DNA from: Pseudopyrenochaeta lycopersici | Taxonomy: Eukaryota; Ascomycota; Dothideomycetes; Pleosporales; Pseudopyrenochaetaceae | NCBI GenBank assembly: GCA_003313425.1 | Contig: NHZP01000071.1 | Coordinates: forward strand, 1 to 64,000 | Length of the DNA stretch: 64,000 bases | Direction: 5' to 3' | Part shown: in pieces, positions 1 through 11,370 of the stretch | Numbering within the stretch: the stretch's first letter is position 1 | How the letters are laid out: each line of letters opens with the position of its first letter | The notes under the pieces: model-generated | The model's input: the letters and a program-made list of their open reading frames with translations, nothing else | The model's database searches: none | Told to the model about the DNA's origin: nothing | Position numbers and translations under genes: made by a program

Positions 1-7
1 AGCTATC

Positions 8-378
8 TGTTAGGGTTCAATCCTTTCAGGTTACTAGACGCAGGTGAAAGGGTTCAATCCTTCCAAGTTACTAGACGCAGGTGAAAGGTAACAATCCTGC
101 TAAGTTACTAGACGCAGGTGAAAGGTAACTGTTACCTCTTACCATTTACCTAGCTAGATAACTAGATTAGGACTAGCCTTATCTAGCTTATGTATTTAGG
201 TAGTACCTCTCCCCTAAAGGTAAGAGGTATCTGCTATTTTATCTATTTCCTTTTAAATTAAGTATCTTTAACTAAGACTATCTTAACTATGCGTTGTAAC
301 CTACCTTATATAATAGTAGATTATACAGCACTTTAGCTCCTCTCTATAGTTAATATATAGTTACTTAAGCTATTACTG
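8..378 (+). repeat. LTR of the chromodomain Gypsy family (solo or partial)
   Basis: Starts TGTTAGGGTTC and matches the 5' LTR at 50021 and the truncated 3' LTR at 57717. It begins with three tandem copies of a 37-bp unit (18-54, 55-91, 92-128), then an AT-rich body. Compared with the 50021 copy it carries extra C-to-T and G-to-A changes. Similarity stops near 378, so the exact 3' end is uncertain. No internal region follows, so this is a solo LTR or the edge of an element outside the window. Confidence 0.75.
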
Positions 379-443
379 TGTAGGAACTGAGGCCTCATCA
401 AGCTTCTCCCTGTCGATAGTAGCCTTGAGCTCACTGAATACAG

Positions 444-777
444 TGTTACGATCCTGCTGAGACCCTGTCCCAGTAGCCCCAACATGTTCTCACAGACATT
501 GGACAAGCAACCGAGATCACGTAACGTGCTCAGTTAATCAGCATGATTAGTGGTACTGAGCATACTAAGCATACTAAGCAACCTGCATAACCTCTGTGTA
601 TATAGATCACCACAATAGGCCCCTATAGAATATTATATTTAACTTAATATTGTACTCTATAGTATAGTAATAGCAATACTAATTATTCTTAAACCTTAGT
701 ACTCTTTACAGAAGCACCCTCTTACTATCTTAGTATTAAACCCCTTCTATATAGTCGCTTACTCTATCCTAGAGAAC
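444..777 (+). repeat. Solo or truncated LTR of the Gypsy A family
   Basis: Starts TGTTACGATCCTGCTGAG, the same family as the inverted LTRs that end at 1578 and 8224. It lacks the last 50 bases or so of the LTR and is cut at 777, where another LTR-like start (TGTTAGGATCTG) begins. The short stretch 380-443 between the first two LTRs holds nothing I recognise. Confidence 0.65.
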
Positions 778-1180
778 TGTTAGGATCTGAAATCTCGGTT
801 AGGAAGAAAGTGTCTTAGGAGCTGGCAACTAGTTAGGAAGCGCTCGTGTTCCACTCTGTCACACGTTACGTAACTGCTCGCTCTGCCAAGGACGAGCGCA
901 TTATATATATAGATTGTTATAATAAGCTCCTATAGCTTAGTATATTTAACTTAATATTATACTCTATAGTATAGTAATAGTAATACTAATTATTCTTAAC
1001 TCTTAGTACTCTTTATAGAAGCGCCCTCTTACTATCTTAGTGCTAAACCCTCTCTATATAGTCTCTTACTCTATCCTAGAGAACTAACCTTATAGTCTTA
1101 TTAATTATCTTTACTAATAGTTATTAAGATCTTTATACTTTAAATACTCTTAAGATAAGTAACACTTATATAGAAAACAT
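778..1180 (+). repeat. Variant Gypsy A LTR plus 5' leader fragment
   Basis: The 5' part (778-930) differs from the other LTRs. From about 935 it matches the family closely, up to an LTR end near 1137. Bases 1138-1180 match, in inverse orientation, the leader just inside the 5' LTR of Gypsy A (7793-7835). So this is a 5' LTR with 40 bp of internal sequence, broken off at 1180 and facing the next element head to head. Confidence 0.6.
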
Positions 1181-1188
1181 AGTCTACT

Positions 1189-1578
1189 TGTGAAGAATTC
1201 TTAAAAGCTATTAGTAAGGATAACTAATAAGATTGCAAGGTTAGTTCTCTGGGATAGAGTGAGGGACTATATAGGAGGGGGTTTAATACTAAGACAGTAA
1301 GAGGGTGCTTCTGTAAAGAGTACTAAAGGTTAAGAATAATTAGTATTACTATTACTATACTATAAGGTATAATATTAAGTTAAATATAATAAGCTATAAG
1401 GGTTTATTATAGTAGTCTATATACATAAAAGCTATGCATGTTACTTAGTGTGCTTAGTGTGCTTAGTATCACTAACTAAACTGATTAACTAAGCACGTCA
1501 CGTGACCTTAGTTATTAGTCTAATACCTGTAAGGTCCAGTTAGGGCCACTAGGGCAGGGTTCTAGCAGGATCGTAACA
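1189..1578 (-). repeat. 3' LTR of Gypsy A
   Basis: Read on the minus strand it begins TGTTACGATCC at 1578 and ends CA at 1189. A purine-rich tract lies directly upstream on the minus strand. Confidence 0.8.
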
Positions 1579-1596
1579 CTATCCCCCTCCTGTCCT
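1579..1596 (-). promoter_or_regulatory. Polypurine tract of Gypsy A
   Basis: On the minus strand this is GGACAGGAGGGGGATAG, immediately before the TG of the 3' LTR. This is the expected site and composition of a plus-strand primer. It is intact although the neighbouring coding sequence is mutated. Confidence 0.75.
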
Positions 1597-1779
1597 AGCG
1601 CTGTCCTTAGTGCTTATTATATAACGCAGGCGTTTCCTACTTCCTACCGCATTATATCTTACTATACCTAAATATCTATAAGTATCTAGCACTATTTATT
1701 GCTAACGCCTTTATAATTTTATTAACTCTTTTAGGGAAGCTATAGTTTAAAAGTGCGCGACGTGCGTAAAGTATAATTA

Positions 1780-2250
1780 GGTGTGTAAGGTCTATGTTCG
1801 TTCTAGGAAATGTAGCAAGTATCTGCGTTAAGAATAACGTTACAACGTGCGAGTTATAGAGTCTGAATTTAAATAATTAGTAGATTAAAAGATAAAGCTT
1901 TAAGAGTAAATAAAAGAATCTAGAGATGCGCAAGAGGTTATAATAAAGGCGCATAAAAAAGCTCTAGAAGAGCTGCGCGTTACTTAGGCTCGCGAAGAGC
2001 GGTTATAATAATAAATAGATTTAATTAATTAGCGCGCGGAAGAAGTAATAGCTATAGAAGAGCAGGATATTAAGGAGTAAGAAGCGGCAGAGGCCTTATT
2101 ACCTAAGAACGCTTCTAATGCCCTTAGTTTTAGTTTATTGCCTAGCACCTAGGGTGTGTTTAAGGGCTTCCCCCTTAAGTACTAGGAGGCCCTAATTAGC
2201 GATAGGCTATTAATAGTAGACCTAACAGTTTCCTCTAGCTCCTAACGTTT
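1780..2250 (+). pseudogene. Antisense zinc-finger/coiled-coil ORF remnant inside Gypsy A
   Basis: This runs opposite to the pol gene, between the integrase end and the 3' LTR. One plus-strand frame starting near 1792 stays coherent except for RIP-type stops. It reads RSRKCSKYLR, then a charged K/E/R-rich stretch (for example AHKKALEELR) with a coiled-coil look, then a short acidic C-terminal part and a stop near 2245. The Cys-x2-Tyr and nearby Tyr residues suggest a former small Cys-rich finger. It resembles small cysteine-finger plus coiled-coil proteins common in ascomycete genomes. I infer it is an accessory antisense gene of the element; its function is unknown. Confidence 0.5.
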
Positions 2251-2482
2251 TTTAAGGTTTATTTATTTTTTTCTTCTTCCTCTCCTCCCTTTCCTAATGT
2301 TCTCTAATTTTTTCTTAGTAGTTTCTTAGGTTTTCTAGTAGTTCCTACGTGCTTTCTACGCTTAGGTACTCTTTCTATTTAACTAGGTAACTAAAGCTTA
2401 GTTCTAGGTTATTAGTTCTTCTATTTTATTAGTAACTCTAGATTTTTTTAACTTTAAACTCGTTTTCTTCTTCTAGTTTATA

Positions 2483-2683
2483 TTAGAATGTTTTCTGTAA
2501 TAGTATTACAGGGTTAGCTAGTTCTAACTTAGAGATATAGAAGCGTAGGTAGATCTTTGCATCTAGTAGTAGCTTAAGTATATAGTTTACTAGCCTATTT
2601 CGTTCTTTAACTAAAAATAGTCTAACTTTAACGTAATTAAGTCTCTTACTTAGTCGCTTGTTGCGTAGATTTTTTATAAGCAA
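2483..2683 (-). pseudogene. Gypsy integrase C-terminal fragment
   Basis: A 66-codon open stretch on the minus strand. It has the pattern of the Ty3/Gypsy integrase C-terminal (GPY/F-like) region: a KR.SK.L element, then NYILKLLLD, then FYISKLELANP, equivalent to the usual NY.LKLP and FH.S.LEP.. motif. It is open by chance between RIP-derived stops and lacks the catalytic core, which lies at about 2700-3450 in broken frames. It fixes the orientation of Gypsy A. Confidence 0.75.
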
Positions 2684-4199
2684 ATATGCTTTATCCCCCT
2701 TTTTTAGCTAAGGTGCTATTTTTCTTTTCTTATTTTAGTAAGAAATACTAGTGCGTTGTGCTTTCTTAAGGTTCTCTTAGAGTTGTTCGTGTATTTTCTT
2801 TATTTCTTCTACTATTTTTATAGCTGCTTTAGCTTTTCTACTAGGATATAACTTTATAAAGAGATTAGGGTGTCTCCTGTAGTTAGCAAAGAATAGTATC
2901 TTTCTAGTTAATTCTAATAATTTATTATTATAGGCTAGTTATACTATTAGTAATAGTAAAACCTAATTATTCTATTATTAATTACTGTAAATCCTTAGGT
3001 AAGTTTTTATTATTCTGTTTATTCTTTCTGTGTATCCGTCTGTTTGTAGGTAATAGGCTGTTAACAATTTTTTCTTTGTCCCTATCACAGCTATTAATAT
3101 AGACTAGAAGTTAGATATAAAGAGCTTATCTCTATTACTTATAATAGACTTAGGTATACTATAGTATTATATTAATCTGTCTAGGATAATAAACGCTAGT
3201 TATTCTGTATTATAGTTGTTTCTAAACAGTATTATTTCTGCTGCTTTTATAAACCTGCAGACTATGTTAAAGATAGCGTTGTACTTAATTTCTGTTACTA
3301 GATCTTTAGACAGTAGTAACCCTATTACAAAGTCTATAGAAATATCTACCTAAGGTTCGTTAGGTAGCTCTATAGCTTGTATTTCTCTGTAAGGTGCATA
3401 AGTACTATATTTGTTCTTATAACAGTCTACGCATTTTCTAATAAACTGTTTAACCTTAGTTTTTATATTCTTAAAGCTGTAGTGTTACTATATAAGTTCT
3501 ATTATTCTCTTAATTCTAAGTTAACTATATACTAGGTTATTATAGTATTATTAGATAATTACTTCTTATAATTCTTTAGGTACCTTAGACGTAATTATTA
3601 TAGTGTTGTTTAATAACTTATTAAGTCCTAAGGTTCTATCCTAGTTTACTTAAAGGATAGTATTATTAACTATTACTTTTATTCCTGTAATATCTAATCT
3701 GCGGCTAAGAGCATTAGCTCTACTATTATCCTTTCCTAGTGTATACACGATCTTAAACTTATACTATCCTAATATTTTAGCTTATCTAACCTATCTCTAG
3801 TTTAAATCTTTAGTAGTAGTAAAATTAACTAGGTTCTTATAATCTATAAATATCTTAAGATCTAAGCAGCTCTCTACGTAGATTCGCTAGTAGTTAAGGG
3901 CGTTAATAATTACTATAAGTTCTTTATTATGCACGTTGTAGCGTTCCTTAGGGTCTGTAAATTTCCTAGAGTAGTAGGTAATTAGGTGCTATTTCCTATT
4001 GCGTTCTTATTTTACTGTTACACCTAGTATAAGGTCTAAGGCATCTATTTTAAACTATAAGGGTTCTCCTATTTAGAATATAATTAATACTAGTAATATT
4101 ATGCAGGCTTCCTTAAGTATCTAGAACGCTTTTCTTTATTTATTTCTCTATTCCTATTTTATCTTTTTCTTTATAAGTTTAGTAAGTAGGATAGATTTC

Positions 4200-4900
4200 T
4201 TAGAGAAGTCTTTAATAAACTATTAGTTAAAGTTAATAAATCCTATAAATAACTATATATCTTTAACTATTTTAGGTTTAGGCTATTCTTTTACTACTCT
4301 TATTTTTTCTTTACTTATCTTTACTCTATATATACCTACTATAGATCCTAAGAACTTAACTTCTTTCTTATAGAATTTACATTTCTTAGGTTTAAGTAGT
4401 AAACTAAATCTTCCTAAGTAGGTAAGAACTATTTTAACGTGCTTAATATATTCCTGTAGATTATTAGAGTATATAAAGATATTATTAAAGTATATAATAA
4501 TAAATATATCTAGGAGTTCTCTTAATATATTATTAATAAGTGCCTAGTATGTAGCTAGTACGTTAGTAAGACTAAAAAGTATTACTATATACTTATAGTA
4601 GCTATAGCGTGTTCTAAACATAGTCTTCTATTCTTTACTTTCCTTTATATAAATAAGGTTGTACGCTCCTCTTAAGTCTAATACTGTAAAGACTTTCGTA
4701 AAGGCTAGTTAATCCTGTAGTTCTACTATATTTAGTAAGTATTAATTTTTTATTATAATATTATTAAGCTTCTAGTAGTTAACTCATAATCTTAACTTTT
4801 TATTCTTTTTTAGTATAAATAGTATAGAGTATCCTACTAGTAATTATAATTCTCTAATAAATCTCTTTTTTAAGTTTATCTTAATATATTTACGTAAGGT
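4200..4900 (-). pseudogene. Gypsy A reverse transcriptase remnant
   Basis: The minus-strand translation around 4489-4466 reads FNNIFIYS, matching the RT active-site motif (F/Y)xDDI.IYS with both catalytic Asp changed to Asn. GAC/GAT to AAC/AAT is a G-to-A change and fits RIP. RNase H and integrase follow toward lower coordinates with many stops. The enzyme cannot be active. Confidence 0.75.
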
Positions 4901-6981
4901 TTTAAGTTCTTTTTCTAACAAACTATAAATTAGGCTAAAAGTTAGTTGCTTTCTTTCTTATAGGATTATTTTATAATCCTAGAGCTAATATTTAGGCAGT
5001 GCTTTTATAGTTATCTCTTCCTAAAAGAGTAGCTTATATTCTTTATACTTATTAGGGATTACTAGAGTTACGCTTTACTTCTTAACTCTAGCTTGTTAGT
5101 CTAAAGGTCTCCTATTAGTACCTACTAAGTTAGACCCTTATATTCTAAGGTTGTCCTTATTTAAAGTAAGGATTCTAATTATTATCTTCTTATCTACCTA
5201 GGCACTCAGCCGCAGCGTAGGCTTACTCGTAGTTACGTCTATTCTATAGTATTTAAATAAGAACTTCTTCTTTTTCTAATTTATGTCTAGACTATGTTCT
5301 CTTAACTATAGGAGTCCTAGTATTACGTTATGTTATAATAGTCTGAAGATATCTAGGTTAATCGTTTCCCTATAGTTCTAGATAATAAGTTGTACACTCT
5401 GTACTTCGTGTATAATTACAGACTCTAATAGTATTAGTTATCTATTAGCTACTATTAATAGATATAGTACTAATTTTAATAATAGGACAAGGCTAGCTTA
5501 TTCTATCGCTCGCGTAGAAATGTAGCTCTATTATGCTCTAGAATCTACTAGTACCTTTATTTAGCTTCTATTAAGCTTAATATTTAGCTTAAGAAGACCT
5601 TATGCACCTGTTGTACACAGAGTTTATAATTCTTACTTATTAGTAGGCGCGACTCTAAAAAAGGCTCCTCTTAATACCTATTTAGTATCTTAACGTCTTT
5701 ATGCTTAAGGTAGTTAGAGTTAAGGCACGTTTACTATTATTACTAGTTATATTCTCTATTAAAGACTAGCTGTATTACTATAGTAGCTGTAGAGTTATTA
5801 TTTCCTAGAAAATAGAGGATAGTCTTCTTATCCTACAGGTAGTTGTTGCATTTAACTTTAGGATAGTTATACTATTAATATTTACATTAGTAAAATAAGT
5901 AAGGGAAATATCCCTATTCTATTTTACTTAAATAGTGTACTATGCATAGGTCTATAGTACAGAAAGACTAGTAGATAATACTATATTACTTATTACGTAG
6001 ATTTATTAAGTAATCTAGTACTAGTTTCTATAGTCTTTTGCGCATAGTATATAGGGTTTAAGCTGCCTCTGCGCGCTTGTAATAGTCTCTAGCTTCTTCC
6101 TCTATAAGAAGCTAGTTAGGGTTAATATTCTCTTTATTATCCTCTTAATATATTTATTATTTAAGCTAAGTATAGATATCTTATTTCTTACTATCTATAA
6201 GTATAATCTCGCTGTAGGAGTTAACTTAAAGGTACCCTTATTATACTAGGTCCTAAGTATTTAGTATATAGAAGGCGTCTTCCTATATTAATAGCAGTAT
6301 TATTTAGCGTTATAATATATTTTCTAGGGTTTTAACTACTGAGAGTTCTAGTACCTCTATTTATCTAGCTTATTAAAGTTTCTATAGTGCGTCTCTAACG
6401 CTTACAGGTTGCTATACTTCTTTAGCTTTTTCCGCCTATTCTTATATTACCTTTATATAATATTTAAAGTAATAGTAGTATTCCTGTAATATATCTTATA
6501 TTGCTTATTTAGCTAAGATAATTATACTTATTCCTTATACTATAGCTGCTTCCTATTCTACTAAAGTTAGTGTATTAATATATTATACTTTATATATATA
6601 TTATGCGCGTAATTAGTAGTTAAGTTCTATAATATCTTCTTCTGCCTCTATAGGTATTAATAGCTTTAGGGTTCCTAGTTAATATTAGTTTTAGAAGTTC
6701 TCTCTTTTTTATTCCTTTATTAAGAGTATTATAGTATTACTAAGGTCTTCTTCTATATCTTTATAGACTAGGGATAGGAAGCTGTTACTCTTTTCCTTAT
6801 CTTTACTATGCTAGGTTCTAGGGATCCTTCCTTTAGTAGGTTCCTAGTAAGGTAGCAGTAACATCTCTATATCTTAAGCCCTTTCCTCTTAAGTAGTAAT
6901 AACTTCCTATATTTTATTATTACTGTTTTCTTCTTCTATAGCTAACATATTAATCTAGGGGGTTACCTTATTCTTTTATTT

Positions 6982-7023
6982 ATAGTCCTTAGCTATATAG
7001 CCTTTCTTATTATAGTTAAAGTA
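6982..7023 (-). pseudogene. Gag zinc knuckle of Gypsy A, all four ligands lost
   Basis: Fourteen minus-strand codons read YFNYNKKGYIAKDY, exactly the spacing of a CCHC knuckle (C-x2-C-x4-H-x4-C) with every Cys and His replaced by Tyr. TGC/TGT to TAC/TAT and CAT to TAT are single transitions. Gag occupies roughly 6000-7800 in broken frames. Confidence 0.75.
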
Positions 7024-7835
7024 AGTTATTTCTTTTTTCTTCCTACTCTTACTTAACTTTTCCTTATTAAGGTTATCTAGATACATTACCTTAGGGCCCA
7101 TAGATATATACTATCTCGGTACTCCTTATAGCTAATACTAGTATTATAGGCAACTATTATTTAGCTTATTATAATAATCCTTCTAGGGTTTCTTATCTTC
7201 TTTTATTTATCCTAGTAGTTATCCTCTAAGTTACACACAGAGCTTATAGAGTTCTACATCTAGTTAGATAGTTTTATTAATTAGGTTGTCTAGCGTGTTA
7301 ATACTTATGCTAGAGCATATTAGTTTAGTTTAGACGTCTACTTTTAGGCCTTATTTATATATAGTTTTTAGGGTGTCGTTATTCTAGTTAGTTTATCTAG
7401 TATACTCTAAAAACTTATTAGCGTAGTTAGCTACAGACTAGGTTTATTATATGTTCTAGATTTTATATTCTGCAATAGTAGTCTTGTTTAGTAGTCTAAA
7501 TGCCTATCGCATGCGTGTTTTAAATTCCTTTATATTTTTAAACATTTTAATTAGCTCTTTTAGTTTAGTTCCTTTAGCTAGGTACTTAATTAAATAAGGC
7601 TTTACCTATTTAGCAGCTTCGCCCCTTATATAACTTATTATAAGTACTACTTAGTTATTGTCGTCTATAGTAGTTACATTAAACTTAAAGAACAGGTTAA
7701 ACTAGAGTAGCTATTCTTTAAGCTTAAATTAGTCTCTATAGAAGAGGTCTAGTTTAGTAATAGCGTTGCCTAGTCTAGTAGTATAGTAGGCCGCGTTTTC
7801 TATATAAGTATTACTTATCTTAAGGGTATTTAAAG

Positions 7836-8224
7836 TATAAAGAATCTTAAAAGCTATTAGTAGGGATAACTAATAAGATTGCAAGGTTAGTTCTCTAGGA
7901 TAGAGTAAGAGACTATATAGAAGGGGGTTTAATACTAATATAGTAAGAGGGTACTTCTGTAAAGAGTACTAAAGGTTAAGAATAATTAGTATTGCTATTA
8001 CTATACTATAAGGTATAATATTAAGTTAAACATAATAAGCTACAAGGGTTTATTGTGGTAGTCTATATACATAGAAGCTATGCATGTTACTTAGTGTGCT
8101 CGGTGTGCTTAGTATTACTAATCAAACTGATTAACTGAGCACGTCACGTGACCTCGGTTGTTAGTCCAATACCTGTGAGGTCCAGTTGGGGCCACTGGGG
8201 CAGGGTTCCAGCAGGATCGTAACA
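7836..8224 (-). repeat. 5' LTR of Gypsy A
   Basis: Begins TGTTACGATCC at 8224 on the minus strand and is homologous over its full length to 1189-1578. The outer half (8040-8224) keeps more C and G than the 3' LTR copy, so the two LTRs were mutated to different degrees. Confidence 0.8.
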
Positions 8225-11200
8225 CCTGCCTAAAATAGCTCTAACTCTGCCTGCTGCCTCCTGCCCTGTAACATTACGTAGCTCCCCTAATATATTAGAA
8301 CTGCTATTCTACTATACCTGTCTAAGAATACTAGAACTATTCCTAGAGTCGTACTAAAAGAACTAGAATAGATAGTATAAAAAGATTACTTAGTTAAATA
8401 AAACTATAGAGGAAATATTATAGTAGAATATAAGAGTAATATACTTAGTAGTATAAGTATAGGACCTAATAGTAAAAGTATAAAGCTTAAAGAGAGTAGT
8501 ATAGTACTAGAAATAAGAAAACTAGGCTATAATAGATAAGCTTAGAAAGCTATAAATTAAGCTATATAAGAAAATAAAAGAAATAGAATAAGTGCGGTAG
8601 ACTACCTAAATCTTAACCCTAATATAAACTGCTACGCTTACTATAAGGCACTTATTAGAATAACTTCCTAATCCTAATAAGTTTAAGGGTAACTAAAATA
8701 ACCTATATAGGTTTACAGCTTAGATTTATATAAAAATAGTAGTAAACTAAGACTATTTCTTTATTATAGAGGCCTAAATAGCCTACGTAAACAGCTGCCT
8801 AGAGAGCACGCCCTATAAATAAATACTACTATATATAAAAGAAGGAGTCTATACGTTATTAAATTATAAGGAGATCTTAGAAATACTAGAATAGGTATAT
8901 AGTAACCTAAATTAGGCCTGTAACGCCTATATAGCACTATTTATACTCTACTAGCAGAGCCAGGAATTTAGTACGTTCTTTACAGAGTTCTAGTAGCTAA
9001 GCGCTAAGAGTAATCTATAAGATAAGTTACTACTAACTATACTAGAAAACGCTATTTTATAGGAATTATAGGAGATACTTCTCTATAATCTGCTACTAAG
9101 CCTAGACTATAATAAGTTATTAGAGTACTTATAAGACCTTAAGAACTATAGACGCTACTACGTAGTAATAGCGGGCTAGCGTAAATCTATTATAAATACG
9201 TACTACCTAAAATAGAGGAGAGCTATAGTAGGCCCTACTATAACTAAGAATAGGCTACTAACTAGCTTAGATATAATAGACCTAAGCTGCCTATAGAAGA
9301 CAGGCTAATATTAAAAGAACTATAAGGAATACTGCGAATACTACTACTATAGGTCTAAGGACTACTTTATAGTATAATACCTAGAATAAGATAACTATAA
9401 GTTCTATATTATAATAAAAGAAATAAGCTAAACCTTATTATAGTTATCTTTATAGAGTTTATAATAGTTATAATAATTAAAATAGTCTTAGAGCCTGCTA
9501 AAGGAGCTAAGTTAGAGGTAAGTTACTTACTAACTTAGAAACTATACACTTATAAAATATCTATAGTAGTAGTATAGAGAGTTAGTATAGAGGAAGAGCT
9601 TTATATACAGTCCTAAGCACTAGTGCTGCCTACTAAACTTAATAATAATAAACTAGAAAACTAAATTAATACTTATATAGCCTATTACCTTATTAATAGT
9701 AGAGCTAAGAGAGACTTTATTAACTAGGAATAGGCTATAACTACTAGGTTTAAGCTAAAAACTTTTAATAAACTATTCCGCCTATATATAGTAGATAGAA
9801 TAGAGTTCTAAGAAGGACTAATTACCTCCTATATTATAGTAAAGCTCTATATTAATAGCTATATAGAGCTAACCTGCCTATATACTATAATACTAGAGAC
9901 CTATCTAGTAGTACTAGGGATTTACTAGCTATAGTATTATAACCCTACTATTAACTAGGGCGTAAACACTCTTATATTTAATAGTACCTTTTACTATAGC
10001 TATTATAGAATACTATTATAACCTCTATAGACTTATAAGGTACTGTTAGAATCTTAGAAAGAAAAGCCTAAGAGCTGTAAGAAGACTGCGTAGACTAAAG
10101 AGGCCTTAAAACTTTAACCTAAACTAATTTTATTAAAATCTTATACTATATTTATATAGTAAAAAGACTATTTACTATTTATAGCCTTTATAGAAGAGGT
10201 AAAATAAGTTTCAGATTCTATAGAGAGGTTATTAGAAAAGATAGATACTATATATAACTTACTAAAAGATATCTATACCCTACTTAAACTATTTTAAAAG
10301 TTCTTCCTACTAACTAAGGTAGATAAGCTACTACTATACTATTCTTATAACTATAATATTTAGTTAATAGAAGGAAAGATACTACTTTTTAGAAGACTAT
10401 ACCTAATATTTTATAATAAGCTTATAGTACTATAAGAATAGCTTAAAGAAAGTTTATAGAAGAGATTTATTTACCTAAGTAGCTTACTAATAGCCTTACT
10501 AGTCTTATTTATAAGAAAAGTAGATAAGAAACTTTATTTCTGCGTAGATTATAGAGTACTAAATACTATAATAGTAAAGAACTAATACTTATTACTATTA
10601 ATCTAGGAGTTACTAAATAACTTATAGAGTATATAGTACTTCTCTAAGATTAATATACTATAAGCGTTTAATAATATCTATATTAAGGCTAGCTAAGAAT
10701 AGCTTATAGCCTTCTAAACCTATTTTAGACTATATAAGATACTAGTAATACTATTTAAGCTTATAGGAGCCTTTATAACCTTTAAATAGTATATAAATAA
10801 TATACTTTATAAGTATCTTAACTATTTCTATACTATATATATAGATAACGTTCTAATTTAAAGCTGTACCTTGTAACAGTGCAGAGCCCCACTACGCCAA
10901 ATAGCCAAAAGTACATCAATACTAGCTCAACTGCTAGTACTGGGCTCTGTAACTAATATATAGGTAAGCTGTAACAGTACCCCTCTCGGCAATCCGTTAC
11001 ATACCTAAACTAAATATAAGGAACACCTAAAGCTTATACTAGGGAAACTAGAAGCTACTAGTTTATAGTTACTAAAACTTATTTCTTTAGCCTTATTATA
11101 GGCTGCTATAGAATTAATATAGACCTAAAAAAGATTAAGATAGTTAAGAAATAGCTATAACTAGAATACTTTATAGATATATAAGTATTCTTAGGATTTA

Positions 11201-11370
11201 TAAACTTCTATAGGCAGTTTATATAAGACTTCTCTAAAATTATAGTACTGTTAGTAGGACTTATATAGAAGGAAGTACTATTTATCTAGAGTAACGCCTG
11301 TAATATAGTATTTAAGAAACTAAAAACAGCGTTTATAACAGTACTTATACTAGCTATATTTAACGTATAT
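8225..11370 (+). mobile_element. Ty3/Gypsy fragment 'Gypsy W', RIP-mutated
   Basis: Plus-strand gag-pol relic. The frame at about 8670-9180 has the look of a Gypsy gag. RT motifs are clear at 10500-10860: YFCVDYRVLN, then a VKN.Y..PLI-like stretch. The active site at 10848-10862 reads YIDN. After a later insertion (10872-11001) the frame resumes with EHLKLILGKLE (equivalent to EH..HV..VLE.L) and reaches the RT/RNase H junction at 11370, where a pogo-like transposon cuts it. No LTR of its own is visible. Confidence 0.75.
10872..11001 (+). mobile_element. 130-bp solo-LTR-like insertion with 5-bp target duplication
   Basis: Runs from TGTAACAGTGC to CCGTTACA and is flanked on both sides by TACCT (10867-10871 and 11002-11006). 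Removing it and one TACCT restores the RT reading frame, so the boundaries are exact. TG...CA ends with a 5-bp duplication fit a very short solo LTR (TRIM/SMART-like); a TIR element is possible because the ends TGTAAC/GTTACA are inverted. It also contains an internal inverted repeat (cagagccc / gggctctg). Unlike its host it shows no RIP, so it is younger or too short to be a target. Confidence 0.75.

Larger units (their letters stand above)
1189..8224 (-). mobile_element. Ty3/Gypsy retrotransposon 'Gypsy A', RIP-mutated
   Basis: LTRs of about 390 bp lie at 7836-8224 (5') and 1189-1578 (3'), read on the minus strand. Their inner ends differ by G-to-A changes (tgtgaagaat against tataaagaat). 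In minus-strand order the interior shows gag with a CCHC zinc knuckle (7023-6982), an RT active site (near 4489-4466) and an integrase C-terminal part (2683-2483). That is the Gypsy order. Stop codons interrupt every frame, and most can be explained as CAG/TGG-to-TAG. No matching target duplication is visible (ctact against cctgc), so the ends may have recombined. Confidence 0.85.

Noticed and set aside
1..130. Three regularly spaced 37-bp repeats as a CRISPR array
   Set aside because: Units are directly adjacent with no unique spacers, and recur in other LTR copies; this is a fungal genome.
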